Shown here in pieces: positions 14,502-24,291 of a stretch of 37,869 nucleotides of DNA. The position numbers and the translations under genes are program-made. The stretch spans positions 1-37,869 of the forward strand of contig JBIOUF010000267.1 of NCBI GenBank assembly GCA_044866695.1, in the 5' to 3' direction. The first letter of the stretch is position 1, and each line of letters starts with the position of its first letter. The DNA is from JBIOUF01 sp044866695. GTDB lineage: Bacteria > Actinomycetota > Actinomycetes > Propionibacteriales > Nocardioidaceae. The notes below the pieces were generated by a model. The model saw nothing but the letters and a program-made list of their open reading frames with translations, did no database searches and was not told the origin of the DNA.

Positions 14502-17207
14502 TCAGCCTGTGTTTCGCATCCCAGCGGCGATCCCGTTGACGGTCAAGAGCAGGGCCCGTTCCAGCTGTGGGTCCGCCTCGCCGGCGCGCTGCCGGCCGAG
14601 CAGCTGGACCTGCAGATGGTGCAGGGGCTCGAGGTAGCTGTCCCGGATCTCCAGGCTGCGCCGCAACAGCGGGTCGGCCGCCAGCAGCTGCGGTTCGCCG
14701 GTGACCGCCAGGAGCCGCTCCACCGTGCGGGCATGCTCGCCGCGGACGTCGTCGAGCAGGTGCCGCAGCCGCTCGGGGACCAGCGCGTCGACGTACTCTG
14801 CCGCCACGTCGAGGTCGGTCTTGACCAGGGTCATGGCGACGTTGTCCAAGAAGGTGCGGAAGAACGGCCAGCGCTGGTACATCTCCCGCAGCTCGTCGAG
14901 GTGCTCCTCGGCGGCGGACAGGCCGGTGCCCACGCCGTACCACCCGGGGACGATCTGGCGCGACTGGGTCCAGCCGAACACCCACGGGATCGCCCGGAGG
15001 TCCTCGATGCCGGTGCCGCTCGACGGCCGGCGGGCCGGTCGCGACCCGATGTGCAGCGAGCCCAGCAGATCGACCGGCGTGGAGGCCAGGAAGTACTCCG
15101 GCAGGTCCGGGTGCTCCACCAGGCTGCGGTAGCGCTCGTGGGCCGAGGAGGAGACCAGGTCCATGACGGCGTCCCAGCGCTCGGCCTGCTCCGGCGTGCG
15201 CCGGTCCCGCTGGTGCAGCAGGCTGGCCTCCAAGGTGGCGGCGACCATCAGCTCGAGGTTCTGCCTGGCCAGCACCGGCAGGGCGTACTTGTCGCTGATC
15301 ACCTCGCCCTGCTCGGTGATCTTCACCTCGCCGTCGACCGTCCCGTAGGGCAGCGCCATGATCGCGCCGTACGTCGGGCCGCCGCCGCGGCCCACCGAGC
15401 CGCCGCGGCCGTGGAAGAACCGCAGCCGCACCCCGTGCCGGCGGGCGACGTCGCGGGCGCGTCGCTGGGCCCGCTGGATCTGCCACTGCGAGGTCGCGAT
15501 GCCGCCGGCCTTGTTGGAGTCGGAGTAGCCGAGCATGACCTCCTGGGTGTCGCCGAGCAGGGCCAGCAGGCGCCGGTACGACGGGTCGGCGAACAGCCCC
15601 TCCAGGATGGTCTCGGTGCGCTCGAGCTCCGCCACGGTCTCCAGCAGCGGCACGAACCCGATCCGCGCCATGCCGCCGGCGCCCCCGGCGATGTCGACCA
15701 GCCCGGCCTCGCGAGCCAGCACCACCGCTGCGAAGAGGTCGTCGACGCCCTGGGTCATCGAGACGATGTAGCTCTCCACGGTGCGCGAGCCGAGCCGTTC
15801 CTGGGCGCGCCGGATGGTGTCGAACACCTCCGCGGTCCGCGCCCCGTCCTCGTCCAGCGGCAGTGGATGGGTCGACAGCGGCCGGCGGCTGGCCAGCTCG
15901 CGGCTCAGCACCTCGGTGCGCTGGTCGCGGGTCAGGTCGGCGTAGGGCGTGCCGAGCTCGTCGAGCCGGTCCAGCAGCTGACCGACCGCGTGGTGGTGCT
16001 TGGCGGCGTGCTCGCGGACGTCGAGGGTGGCCAGGGTCAGCCCCGTCGCCGCGACCGTACGGACCAGCCGCTCCATGGTGCCGCCGGCGACCAGCGGGCC
16101 CTGGTGCTCCAGCACGGATCGGTGCAGCCGCAGCAGGTCGTCGAGCAGCTCGGCGTCGTCGCGGTAGTCCCGGCCGGGCACGTGCCTGGTGCCGTCGAGG
16201 ATGCGCCGCTCGGTGAGGCCGAGCCGGACGTGGACGCAGGTCAGGAAGAGCCGGTAGGGCTCCTCGGCGTTCAGGCGCCGGAACCGCGGGGCGACCTCGG
16301 GCAGCCGGGCCAGGGCCTCGGAGAGCCGCTCTCGGAGGTCGTCGGAGACCGTGCTCAGCCGCTCGCTGACCGACAGCTCGTGCCGCAGCCGCTCCACGTG
16401 CTCGCCGATGGTACGCAGGCCGTGCACCGCCTGGAGCTCCAGCACGTCGCGGGTGGTCGCCGGGGTGACGTGCGGGTTCCCGTCGCGGTCGCCGCCGATC
16501 CAGGTGCCGAAGCGCAGCGGCCGGGCCGCTGCCGGCAGCGTGACGCCGCCCGCGGCGAGCTGGTCTCGCAGCTCTTCCAGCACGTCGGGGATAGCGGCGG
16601 CGGCCAGCCCCTCCAGGTAGTAGATCCCGTTGCGGGCCTCGTCGAGGGGGTCGGGCCGCTGGGCCCGCAGCTCGTCGGTGCGCCACATCAGCTCGACCGC
16701 CTCGGTGAGGCGGCGCCGACGGCGCGGGCCGTCGGGCTCCGACAGCAGCGCCGCGACCCTGCGCATGGTGTCCAGGGTCGACCGCCGGGCGACCTCGGTG
16801 GGATGCGCGGTGAAGACCGGGCGTACGGCGACCGTGGCCAGGTGCGCGCCCACCTCGTCGGGGTCGACGCCGGCCTCGCGCACCCGGGCCAGGGCCTGCT
16901 CGACCCAGCCGCCCTTCTCGTCCCGCGCGGCCAGCAGCGCACGGCCGCGGTGCACCTGCTCGGTGACGTTCGCGAGGTGGAAGTAGGCCGTGAACGCCCG
17001 GACCAGGCGGGTCGTGGTGACCAGGTCCAGCTCCGGCAGGGACGCCAGCGACCTGGTGTCGCGCCTGGCCAGCGCCCGGACCTCCTCCACGAGGTCGAGC
17101 AGCTCCCGGCCGTGCGCGCGCACCAGCGTGTCGCCCAGCATGGTGGTGACCATCCGGACGTCCCGGCGCAGCCCGTCATCCGCCCGAGCGCCGGTTTGAT
17201 CGTTCAC
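14502..17207 (-). CDS. ppc: phosphoenolpyruvate carboxylase
   Basis: 901 residues. It adds bicarbonate to PEP to give oxaloacetate, refilling the TCA cycle. All main signatures are present in order: FTAHPTEV with the catalytic histidine (about 136), GGDRDGNPHVT (about 240), LGYSDSNKAGG (about 560), FFHGRGGSVGRGGGP (about 595) and the invariant C-terminal ending MRNTG. The GTG start at 17207 has no ribosome site but lies seven bases after TAGGGT, so the message is probably leaderless. Followed by the CMD-like and SulP genes on the same strand. Confidence 0.98.
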   Translation of the reverse strand: MNDQTGARADDGLRRDVRMVTTMLGDTLVRAHGRELLDLVEEVRALARRDTRSLASLPELDLVTTTRLVRAFTAYFHLANVTEQVHRGRALLAARDEKGGWVEQALARVREAGVDPDEVGAHLATVAVRPVFTAHPTEVARRSTLDTMRRVAALLSEPDGPRRRRRLTEAVELMWRTDELRAQRPDPLDEARNGIYYLEGLAAAAIPDVLEELRDQLAAGGVTLPAAARPLRFGTWIGGDRDGNPHVTPATTRDVLELQAVHGLRTIGEHVERLRHELSVSERLSTVSDDLRERLSEALARLPEVAPRFRRLNAEEPYRLFLTCVHVRLGLTERRILDGTRHVPGRDYRDDAELLDDLLRLHRSVLEHQGPLVAGGTMERLVRTVAATGLTLATLDVREHAAKHHHAVGQLLDRLDELGTPYADLTRDQRTEVLSRELASRRPLSTHPLPLDEDGARTAEVFDTIRRAQERLGSRTVESYIVSMTQGVDDLFAAVVLAREAGLVDIAGGAGGMARIGFVPLLETVAELERTETILEGLFADPSYRRLLALLGDTQEVMLGYSDSNKAGGIATSQWQIQRAQRRARDVARRHGVRLRFFHGRGGSVGRGGGPTYGAIMALPYGTVDGEVKITEQGEVISDKYALPVLARQNLELMVAATLEASLLHQRDRRTPEQAERWDAVMDLVSSSAHERYRSLVEHPDLPEYFLASTPVDLLGSLHIGSRPARRPSSGTGIEDLRAIPWVFGWTQSRQIVPGWYGVGTGLSAAEEHLDELREMYQRWPFFRTFLDNVAMTLVKTDLDVAAEYVDALVPERLRHLLDDVRGEHARTVERLLAVTGEPQLLAADPLLRRSLEIRDSYLEPLHHLQVQLLGRQRAGEADPQLERALLLTVNGIAAGMRNTG

Positions 17208-17214
17208 ATGAGGA

Positions 17215-17220
17215 ACCCTA
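17215..17220 (-). promoter_or_regulatory. leaderless -10 (TAGGGT) of ppc
   Basis: On the minus strand TAGGGT, then seven bases, then the GTG of ppc at 17207. The spacing is identical to that at the membrane gene (10748) and pta. Confidence 0.6.
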
Positions 17221-17272
17221 TGCCGTGCTCCGAACCCCCCGGGGGCAGCTCCGGCGCGCGGGTCAGCCGGTT

Positions 17273-17354
17273 TGTGGCCGATGCCCGCACGAACCCGTGC
17301 TTGTGGCCTCGGACCGCAACAACACGCCGAGCGACGATGCGGGTATCGGCCGCA
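17273..17354 (+). other. structured intergenic element with nested stems (possible RNA)
   Basis: The outer stem pairs TGTGGCCGATGCCCGCA (17273-17289) with TGCGGGTATCGGCCGCA (17338-17354): 17 pairs, of which two are T-G, so the plus-strand RNA would be fully paired by G-U while the minus strand would have A-C mismatches. Inside, TTGTGG (17301-17306) pairs with CCGCAA (17314-17319) around a seven-base loop, extended by CGTG/CACG (17296-17299 and 17323-17326). The element lies 56 bases beyond the guaB1 stop and upstream of ppc in the 202-base gap. A second, cut-off copy is at 37798-37869. It may be a dispersed hairpin repeat or a small RNA. Confidence 0.55.
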
Positions 17355-17409
17355 CTCTCGCCGACCCCCCGCCGACCGCGGGCCCGACGCGGCTCCGCCC
17401 GTGGGGAGG

Positions 17410-18846
17410 TCACCAGCCTCCGGGGAGCGGGCGGCCCTCGGTGTAGCCCGCGGCCGTCTGCACGCCGAGTACGGCGCGGTCGTGCAGCTGCTCCAGGGTG
17501 CGGGCGCCGGCGTAGGTGCAGGCCGAGCGCAGCCCGGCGCAGATCTCGTCCAGCAGGTCCTCGACGCCGGGCCGCTCCGGGTCGAGGTACATCCGGCTGG
17601 AGGAGATGCCCTCGTCGTACACCGCCTTCCGGGCCCGCTCGAAGGCGTCCTCCCCGCGGGTCCGGACCGCGACCGCGCGGGCCGAGGCCATCCCGAAGGA
17701 CTCCTTGTAGAGCCGGCCCTCGGCGTCGGTGTGCAGGTCGCCCGGCGACTCGTGGGTGGCCGCGAACCACGACCCGACCATCACCTGCGCCGCGCCCGCC
17801 GCCAGCGCGAGCGCCACGTCGCGCGGGTGGCGGATGCCGCCGTCGGCCCAGACGTGCCTGCCGAGCCAGCGCGCCTGGGCCGCGCACTCCAGCACCGCGG
17901 ACAGCTGCGGGCGGCCCACGCCGGTCCTCATCCGGGTCGTGCACATGGCCCCCGGTCCGACGCCGACCTTGACGATGTCCGCGCCGGCGTCCACCAGGTC
18001 GCGCACCCCCTCGGCGGTGACCACGTTGCCCGCCACCACCGGGACGCCCGGGTCGGCGCGCTGCACCGCGCGCAGCGCCTCGGTCATGCGGTCCTGGTGT
18101 CCGTGCGCGGTGTCGACGACCAGGCAGTCCACGCCGGCGGCGACCAGCTCCTTGGTCTTGAACGCGATGTCCCCGTTGACGCCGATCGCCGCCGCGACGG
18201 CGAGCCGGCCCGCGGAGTCGGTCGCCGGCCGGTAGATCTCGGCCCGCAGCGCGGCGGTGCGGGTGAGCACCCCCTGCAACCGCCCCGCCTCGTCGACGAC
18301 CGGGGCCACCCGGCGGTGCGCCCCGTCGAGGAGGGTGAACGCGTCGCGAGGGTCGACGGTGTCGGGCAGCGTGACCAGGTCCACCGACATCACCGTCTGC
18401 ACCTGGGTGAACCGGTCCACCGAGCGGCAGTCGTCCTCGGTGACGATCCCCACCGGCTGGTCGCCCCGGACCACCACCGCCGCCCGGTGCGCCCGCTTCG
18501 GCAGCAGCGCGAGCGCGTCGCCGACGGTCTGCTCGGGGGCCAGCACGATCGGCGTGTCGAACACCAGGTGGCGGGACTTCACCCACGACACCACGTCCTG
18601 TACGACGGGGATGGGGATGTCCTGGGGGAGCACGGCCATCGCCCCACGGCGGGCCACCGTCTCGGCCATCCGGCGCCCCGAGATCGCGGTCATGTTGGCG
18701 ACCACGACCGGGATCGTGGTCGGCGTGTCGTCGGCGGTGGCCAGGTCCACGTCGTACCGGGAGGCGACCGCGGAGCGCTGCGGCACCATGAACGCGTCGG
18801 CGTAGGTCAGGTCGTGCGTCGGCTCTCGGCCGTCCAGGAAGCGCAC
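17410..18846 (-). CDS. guaB1: GuaB1-family GMP reductase (IMPDH-related, with CBS pair)
   Basis: 478 residues. It resembles IMP dehydrogenase: a TIM barrel interrupted by two CBS domains (about 95-205) and the nucleotide loop GAMCTTRMRTGVGRPQ holding the catalytic cysteine. The start RFLDGREPTHDLTYADAFMVP and the segment VVVANMTAISGRRMAETV are typical of the actinobacterial GuaB1 branch, which in mycobacteria was shown to be an NADPH-dependent GMP reductase making IMP from GMP. The GTG at 18846 is preferred over the adjacent GTG at 18849 because mycobacterial homologues begin MRFLDG. It starts 21 bases after the ackA stop on the same strand, so co-transcription is likely. Confidence 0.88.
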   Translation of the reverse strand: MRFLDGREPTHDLTYADAFMVPQRSAVASRYDVDLATADDTPTTIPVVVANMTAISGRRMAETVARRGAMAVLPQDIPIPVVQDVVSWVKSRHLVFDTPIVLAPEQTVGDALALLPKRAHRAAVVVRGDQPVGIVTEDDCRSVDRFTQVQTVMSVDLVTLPDTVDPRDAFTLLDGAHRRVAPVVDEAGRLQGVLTRTAALRAEIYRPATDSAGRLAVAAAIGVNGDIAFKTKELVAAGVDCLVVDTAHGHQDRMTEALRAVQRADPGVPVVAGNVVTAEGVRDLVDAGADIVKVGVGPGAMCTTRMRTGVGRPQLSAVLECAAQARWLGRHVWADGGIRHPRDVALALAAGAAQVMVGSWFAATHESPGDLHTDAEGRLYKESFGMASARAVAVRTRGEDAFERARKAVYDEGISSSRMYLDPERPGVEDLLDEICAGLRSACTYAGARTLEQLHDRAVLGVQTAAGYTEGRPLPGGW

Positions 18847-18867
18847 CACCGCACCAGGGTGCTACAT

Positions 18868-20066
<1,199 letters not shown>

Positions 20067-20070
<4 letters not shown>

Positions 20071-22220
20071 GCCGGCACCGCCAGCCGGGCCAGCGCCTGG
20101 TCAGCCTGGATCGCGGTGATCGCCACGGTGTTGACGATGTCGCGGACGGTGGCCCCGCGGGACAGGTCGTTGACCGGCTTCTTGAGTCCTTGCAGCACCG
20201 GGCCGATCGCGACCGCGCCGGAGGACCGCTGCACGGCCTTGTAGGTGTTGTTGCCGGTGTTCAGGTCCGGGAACACGAAGACGGTGGCCCGGCCGGCGAC
20301 CTGGGAGCCGGGCAGCTTGGTGCGGGCCACCGACAGGTCGATCGCGGCGTCGTACTGGATGGGCCCCTCGACCAGCAGCTCGGGGGCCCGGGTGCGCACC
20401 AGGTCGGTGGCGCGGGAGACCTTGTCCACCTCGCTGCCGCTGCCGGACGCGCCGGTGGAGTACGACAGCATCGCGACGCGCGGCTCGATGCCGAACGCCG
20501 CGGCGGTGCCGGCGGAGGAGATCGCGATGTCCGCGAGCTGATCCGCAGTGGGGTCGGGGTTGATCGCGCAGTCGCCGTAGACCAGCACCTGGTTCTCCAG
20601 GCACATGAAGAAGACGGACGAGACCACCGACACGCCGGGCGTGGTCCGGACCACCTCCAGGGCCGGGCGGACCGTGTGCGCGGTGGTGTGCGCCGCGCCG
20701 GAGACCATCCCGTCGGCCAGGCCGAGCTCGACCATCAGCGTGCCGAAGTAGGAGACGTCGACGACCGTGGTGCGCGCCTCGTCGAGGTCGACCCCGCGGT
20801 GCTTGCGGCGCTCGTAGTAGGTCTGCGCGAACTGCTCGACGAGCTCGGACTGCTCGGGGTCGACGATGCTCGCGCCGGAGACGTCGACGCCCACGGTGGC
20901 CGCCCTGGCGTTGACCGCGATCGGGTCGCCGAGCAGGGTGAGGTCGGCGACGCCGCGCCGGAGCAGGATGTCGGCCGCCTGCAGCACCCGGTCCTCGGTG
21001 CCCTCCGGCAGGACGATGTGCCGACGGCTCGCGCGCGCGTCGTCGAGGAGCTGGTGCTCGAACATCAGCGGGGTGACCACCGAGGTGGGGGACACCTCGA
21101 GGCGGTCCAGCAGCCGAGTGCCGTCGACGTGGTTGGCGAACAGTGCCAGCGCGGTGGCCACCTTGCGCGGGGCGTCGCGGGTCAGCCGGCCCCGCTGCCC
21201 GGTGAGAGCGCTGGTGGTGTCGTGGGTGTGCAGGTGCGTGGCGATGATCGGCGTGGTCGAGCCGATGCCCCTGATCAGCCGCAGCACGATGTCGTCGAGC
21301 TCGAGGCCGCCGTTCAGCACGATCCCGGTGATCTGCGGGAAGCTCTGGGACAGGTGCGCGTTGAGCACGCCCAGGACCACCTCGGGCCGGTCCCCCGGCG
21401 TGACGACCACCGCGCTCTCGTAGAGCCGGTCCAGCACGTGCGGCAGGGTCATCGCCGCCACCACGATCCCGCTCGCCTCGCGGCCGAGCAGCGCCTCGTC
21501 GCCCATCACCAGCCGGCCCTGGCAGGCCGTCATCAGGTCCGCCACGGTCGGCGCGCTCAGCAGCGGCTCGTCGGGGATCGCGAACACCGGGACGTCGGCG
21601 GGGATCGTGCGAGCCTCCCCCAGCAGCTCGGCGACCGCGACGCCGGCCTCGGGCCCCTCGTCACCGGCGTGCGCCGCCGCGACCAGCTCAGGGTCGGTGG
21701 ACCGGTTGACCACCACGGCGAACAGCTCGGCGTGGTTGGCCCGCAGCTCGGCGGTGGCGAGGTCGGCGGCGGAGAGCAGCTCCTGGCGGCGGCGGCCCGC
21801 GCCACTGAGCACCAGCAGCACCGGCGCGCCCAGGTTGGCCGCGATCCGGGCGTTGTAGGCGAACTCGGTCGGCGCCCCCACGTCGGTGTAGTCGGTGCCC
21901 ACGACGACCACCGCGTCACACTGTGCGGCGACCTTGTGGTAGCGCTCCAGGATGGTCTCCATCGCGGCCCGCTGGTCGTCGTGCACGGCGTCGTAGGTGA
22001 CCCCCACGCAGTCGTCGTAGTCCAGGCCGACGACGTCGTGGGAGACCAGCAGGTCCAGCACGTAGTCCCGTCCGCCGGTCTGCTCGACGTCGTCTCGGAC
22101 GATGGGCCGGAACACGCCGACCCGCTCCACCCGCCTGGACAGCTGTTCGAGCACGCCCAGCGCGACCGCGGACTTGCCGGTGAAGCCTTCGATGGACGCG
22201 ACGTAGACGCTGCTTCCCAC
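20067..22220 (-). CDS. pta: phosphate acetyltransferase (long, three-domain form)
   Basis: 717 residues, the long Pta type. An N-terminal P-loop domain related to dethiobiotin synthetase starts with VYVASIEGFTGKS, a DRTGG domain occupies the middle (about 215-330), and the catalytic PTA_PTB domain fills the C-terminal half with VLPEGTEDRVLQAA, DGMVSGAAHTTAHTVRP, YGDCAINPDPTADQLADI and FPDLNTGNNTYKAVQR. It interconverts acetyl-CoA and acetyl phosphate. GTG 22220 is chosen over an in-frame GTG at 22244 because TAGGGT lies exactly seven bases before it (leaderless geometry) and the family N-terminus begins there. It is coupled to ackA. Confidence 0.97.
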
Positions 22221-22227
22221 GCCGGCA

Positions 22228-22233
22228 ACCCTA
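22228..22233 (-). promoter_or_regulatory. leaderless -10 (TAGGGT) of pta-ackA-guaB1
   Basis: Minus-strand TAGGGT followed by seven bases and GTG 22220. The preceding small gene ends 60 bases upstream, so pta probably has its own start of transcription here. Confidence 0.55.
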
Positions 22234-22280
22234 GACCCCGGCACCGACGCGCGACCGGTCGACCGATGGGCCGGCCGGGC

Positions 22281-22451
22281 TCACCGCCCGAGCGCGCCGA
22301 GGACGTCCTGGGTGATCCGGGACAGGCTGGTGGTCCAGACGAAGTACGCCGCCAGGCCGCCCAGGGCGGCCAGCTGGATCCTCATGCCGCCAGGGTCCAG
22401 CGCCAAGGCGGCCTGCGGGTGAACCCGCCGTGTCGGTGCCGCGGCGGTCAT
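22281..22451 (-). CDS. 56-residue predicted membrane peptide
   Basis: A short frame starting at an ATG that overlaps the stop of the YjbR-like gene (ATGA). The first 22 residues are polar. The rest, MRIQLAALGGLAAYFVWTT then SLSRITQDVLGALGR, forms one hydrophobic helix followed by an amphipathic end. An internal ATG at 22385 would give only the last 34 residues. I recognise no family. The four-base overlap and clean hydrophobic segment support a real gene, but the length is small enough for chance. Confidence 0.45.
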   Translation of the reverse strand: MTAAAPTRRVHPQAALALDPGGMRIQLAALGGLAAYFVWTTSLSRITQDVLGALGR

Positions 22452-22837
22452 CGGTCGGGCGGGGGACGGCCCGGTGTCGCGCGCGACGTCCCTGCGTCGT
22501 ACGCCGCCACCACCCGCTTGGTCGCGGTCATGCGCCATGCGTCGAGGAGCAGCTCGGCGACCTCGCCGGGATCGGCCGCGGCGAGGGTGACCAGCACCCA
22601 GGCCGTCGTCGCCGAGGCCCAGCCCTCGGAGTACGCCCGCGGGTCGGTGGCGACCATCGCCGCGCGGTCGTCGTGGGTGGACTTGACCATGGCCGTCCCA
22701 TGGGTGTGGTTGACCCAGGCGAAGCCCCTGCCGCGGAACGTGATCGAGGTCCACTCGTCGCGCTCGCGCAGCACGACGCCGGGCAGGTCCCGGGCGAGGT
22801 CCACCACTCCTGCCGGGGTGATGCCGGACCGAGCCAC
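22448..22837 (-). CDS. YjbR/MmcQ-family protein
   Basis: 129 residues with the double-wing fold pattern of the YjbR family: an initial helix, then RERDEWTSITFRGRGFAWVN, a middle KSTHDDRAAMVATDPRAY and a final helix region in which WVLVTLAAADPGEVAELLLD resembles the domain's end. Members are small cytoplasmic proteins of unsettled role, sometimes described as DNA-binding. GTG 22837 begins 75 bases from the divergent peptide deformylase start. The C-terminal 20 residues are a disordered tail. Confidence 0.75.
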   Translation of the reverse strand: MARSGITPAGVVDLARDLPGVVLRERDEWTSITFRGRGFAWVNHTHGTAMVKSTHDDRAAMVATDPRAYSEGWASATTAWVLVTLAAADPGEVAELLLDAWRMTATKRVVAAYDAGTSRATPGRPPPDR

Positions 22838-22899
22838 GCCTGCGATCCTGCGGCATAGGCGTCCGAGGCGCCATCCGGTCCCGGAGACGTCCGGGCGGC

Positions 22900-22905
22900 T
22901 ACGGT
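22900..22905 (+). promoter_or_regulatory. leaderless -10 (TACGGT) of the peptide deformylase gene
   Basis: TACGGT plus seven bases before ATG 22913. This favours that ATG over the in-frame GTG at 22904, which would lie inside the promoter hexamer. Confidence 0.5.
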
Positions 22906-22912
22906 GGCGGCC

Positions 22913-23500
22913 ATGCCGGAGGTGGAGCTACCCGGGGGCGGGTCGGTGCGGCCGGTGACCCGCTGGGGCGAGCCGGTGATGCACCGGACGCAGGAGCCGG
23001 TCACGGAGTTCGACGCCGGGTTGCGGGACCTGGTCGCCGACATGGTGGCCACGATGTACGCCGCCGACGGGGTCGGCCTGGCGGCGTGCCAGATCGGGGT
23101 GGACCGGTCGGTGTTCGTGTTCGACTGTCCCGACGACATCGGGGCGCGGCACGCCGGCGTGGTCTGCAACCCGCGGCTGTTCCTGCCGGTCGGCCGCGAG
23201 CGGCACCTCGACGAGGCCGAGGAGGGCTGCCTGAGCCTGCCCGGGGCGTTCGTGACCTGCGCCCGGCCCGACTACGCCGAGGTCGAGGGTCAGGACCTCA
23301 CCGGCGCCGTCGTCCGGGTAGCCGGTCGCGGCCTGCTCGCGCGGTGTCTGCAGCACGAGAGCGACCACTGTCACGGCACCGTCTTCGGCGACCGGCTGAA
23401 CAAGCGGCTGCGCAAGAGGCTGTTCAAGCAAGCCGACGCCGCCCAAGGCGACTACCCGCCCGGCTGGCCGGTCCCAGGGGACCTGCCGCGCGCCACGTAG
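22913..23500 (+). CDS. def: peptide deformylase
   Basis: 195 residues. It removes the formyl group from the initiator methionine of new proteins, using a bound metal. The three family motifs are present: GVGLAACQIG (about 53-62; the usual residue at Ala-Ala-Pro/Asn is Cys here), EGCLSLPG with metal ligand Cys106, and QHESDH with ligands His148 and His152 and catalytic Glu149. The C-terminus is basic and longer than in short deformylases. Its last 49 bases overlap the tail of the convergent rRNA methyltransferase gene. Confidence 0.96.
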   Translation: MPEVELPGGGSVRPVTRWGEPVMHRTQEPVTEFDAGLRDLVADMVATMYAADGVGLAACQIGVDRSVFVFDCPDDIGARHAGVVCNPRLFLPVGRERHLDEAEEGCLSLPGAFVTCARPDYAEVEGQDLTGAVVRVAGRGLLARCLQHESDHCHGTVFGDRLNKRLRKRLFKQADAAQGDYPPGWPVPGDLPRAT

Positions 23501-24285
23501 CACGCGACCGCCGTCGCCGCCGCCAGGTTCAGCGAGTCGACGCCGGGGGCCATCCGAATCGCCGCGCGCACCTGCGCGGTGCCCAGCCACCGCGACGAGA
23601 GGCCCTGCCCCTCGGTGCCGACCAGCAGGGCCAGCCGGTCCCGGCCGGCGACCGCCCGCTCCAGGTCGACCGCGTCCTCTGCCGGGGTCAGGGCGACGGT
23701 GGCGAACCCGGCATCGGCGACCTCGTGGACCGCGGACCACCAGCGGTCCAGCCGCGCGTACGGCACCGTGAACACCGCGCCCATCGCCACCTTGACCGAC
23801 CGCCGGTACAGCGGGTCGGCGCACCGCGGGGACAGCAGCACCGCGTCCACGCCCAGCGCGGCGGCGCTGCGGAACGCCGCGCCGACGTTGGTGTGGTCGA
23901 CCACGTCCTCGAGCAACAGCACGGTCCGAGCGCCGGCCAGCACCTCGTCGGCCGTGGGCAGGGGCCGGCGGCGCAGCGACGCGAGAGCCCCGCGGTGCAC
24001 GTGGAACCCGGTCACCCGCTCCGCGAGGTCCTGGCTGACCACGTAGCACGGCACCCCCGGCGCCGCGTCCAGCACGTCGGCCAGGCCGTCCAGCCAGCGC
24101 GGCGCCATCAGGAACGAGCGGGCGGCGAAACCGGCGTCGACGGCTCGGCGCACCACCTTCTCGCCCTCGGCCAGGAACAGCCCCTCGGCCACCTCCAGGT
24201 GGCGGCGCAGCGCGACGTCGCGCAGGTCGCGATAGTCGGCCAGCCGCGGGTCCGCGGGGTCGGCGACCTCGACCAGGTCGGCCAC
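23452..24285 (-). CDS. SpoU/TrmH-family RNA 2'-O-methyltransferase
   Basis: 277 residues. An N-terminal substrate-binding domain contains FLAEGEKVVRRAVDAG, and the C-terminal trefoil-knot methyltransferase contains the three SpoU motifs: LEDVVDHTNVGAAFRSAAAL, LLVGTEGQGLS and RMAPGVDSLNLAAATAVAC. Such enzymes methylate ribose in rRNA or tRNA using S-adenosylmethionine; the target base cannot be read. GTG 24285 starts six bases after the CysG-like gene stop on the same strand, so the two are likely co-transcribed. Confidence 0.92.
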   Translation of the reverse strand: MADLVEVADPADPRLADYRDLRDVALRRHLEVAEGLFLAEGEKVVRRAVDAGFAARSFLMAPRWLDGLADVLDAAPGVPCYVVSQDLAERVTGFHVHRGALASLRRRPLPTADEVLAGARTVLLLEDVVDHTNVGAAFRSAAALGVDAVLLSPRCADPLYRRSVKVAMGAVFTVPYARLDRWWSAVHEVADAGFATVALTPAEDAVDLERAVAGRDRLALLVGTEGQGLSSRWLGTAQVRAAIRMAPGVDSLNLAAATAVACYVARGRSPGTGQPGG

Positions 24286-24291
24286 GGGGGC

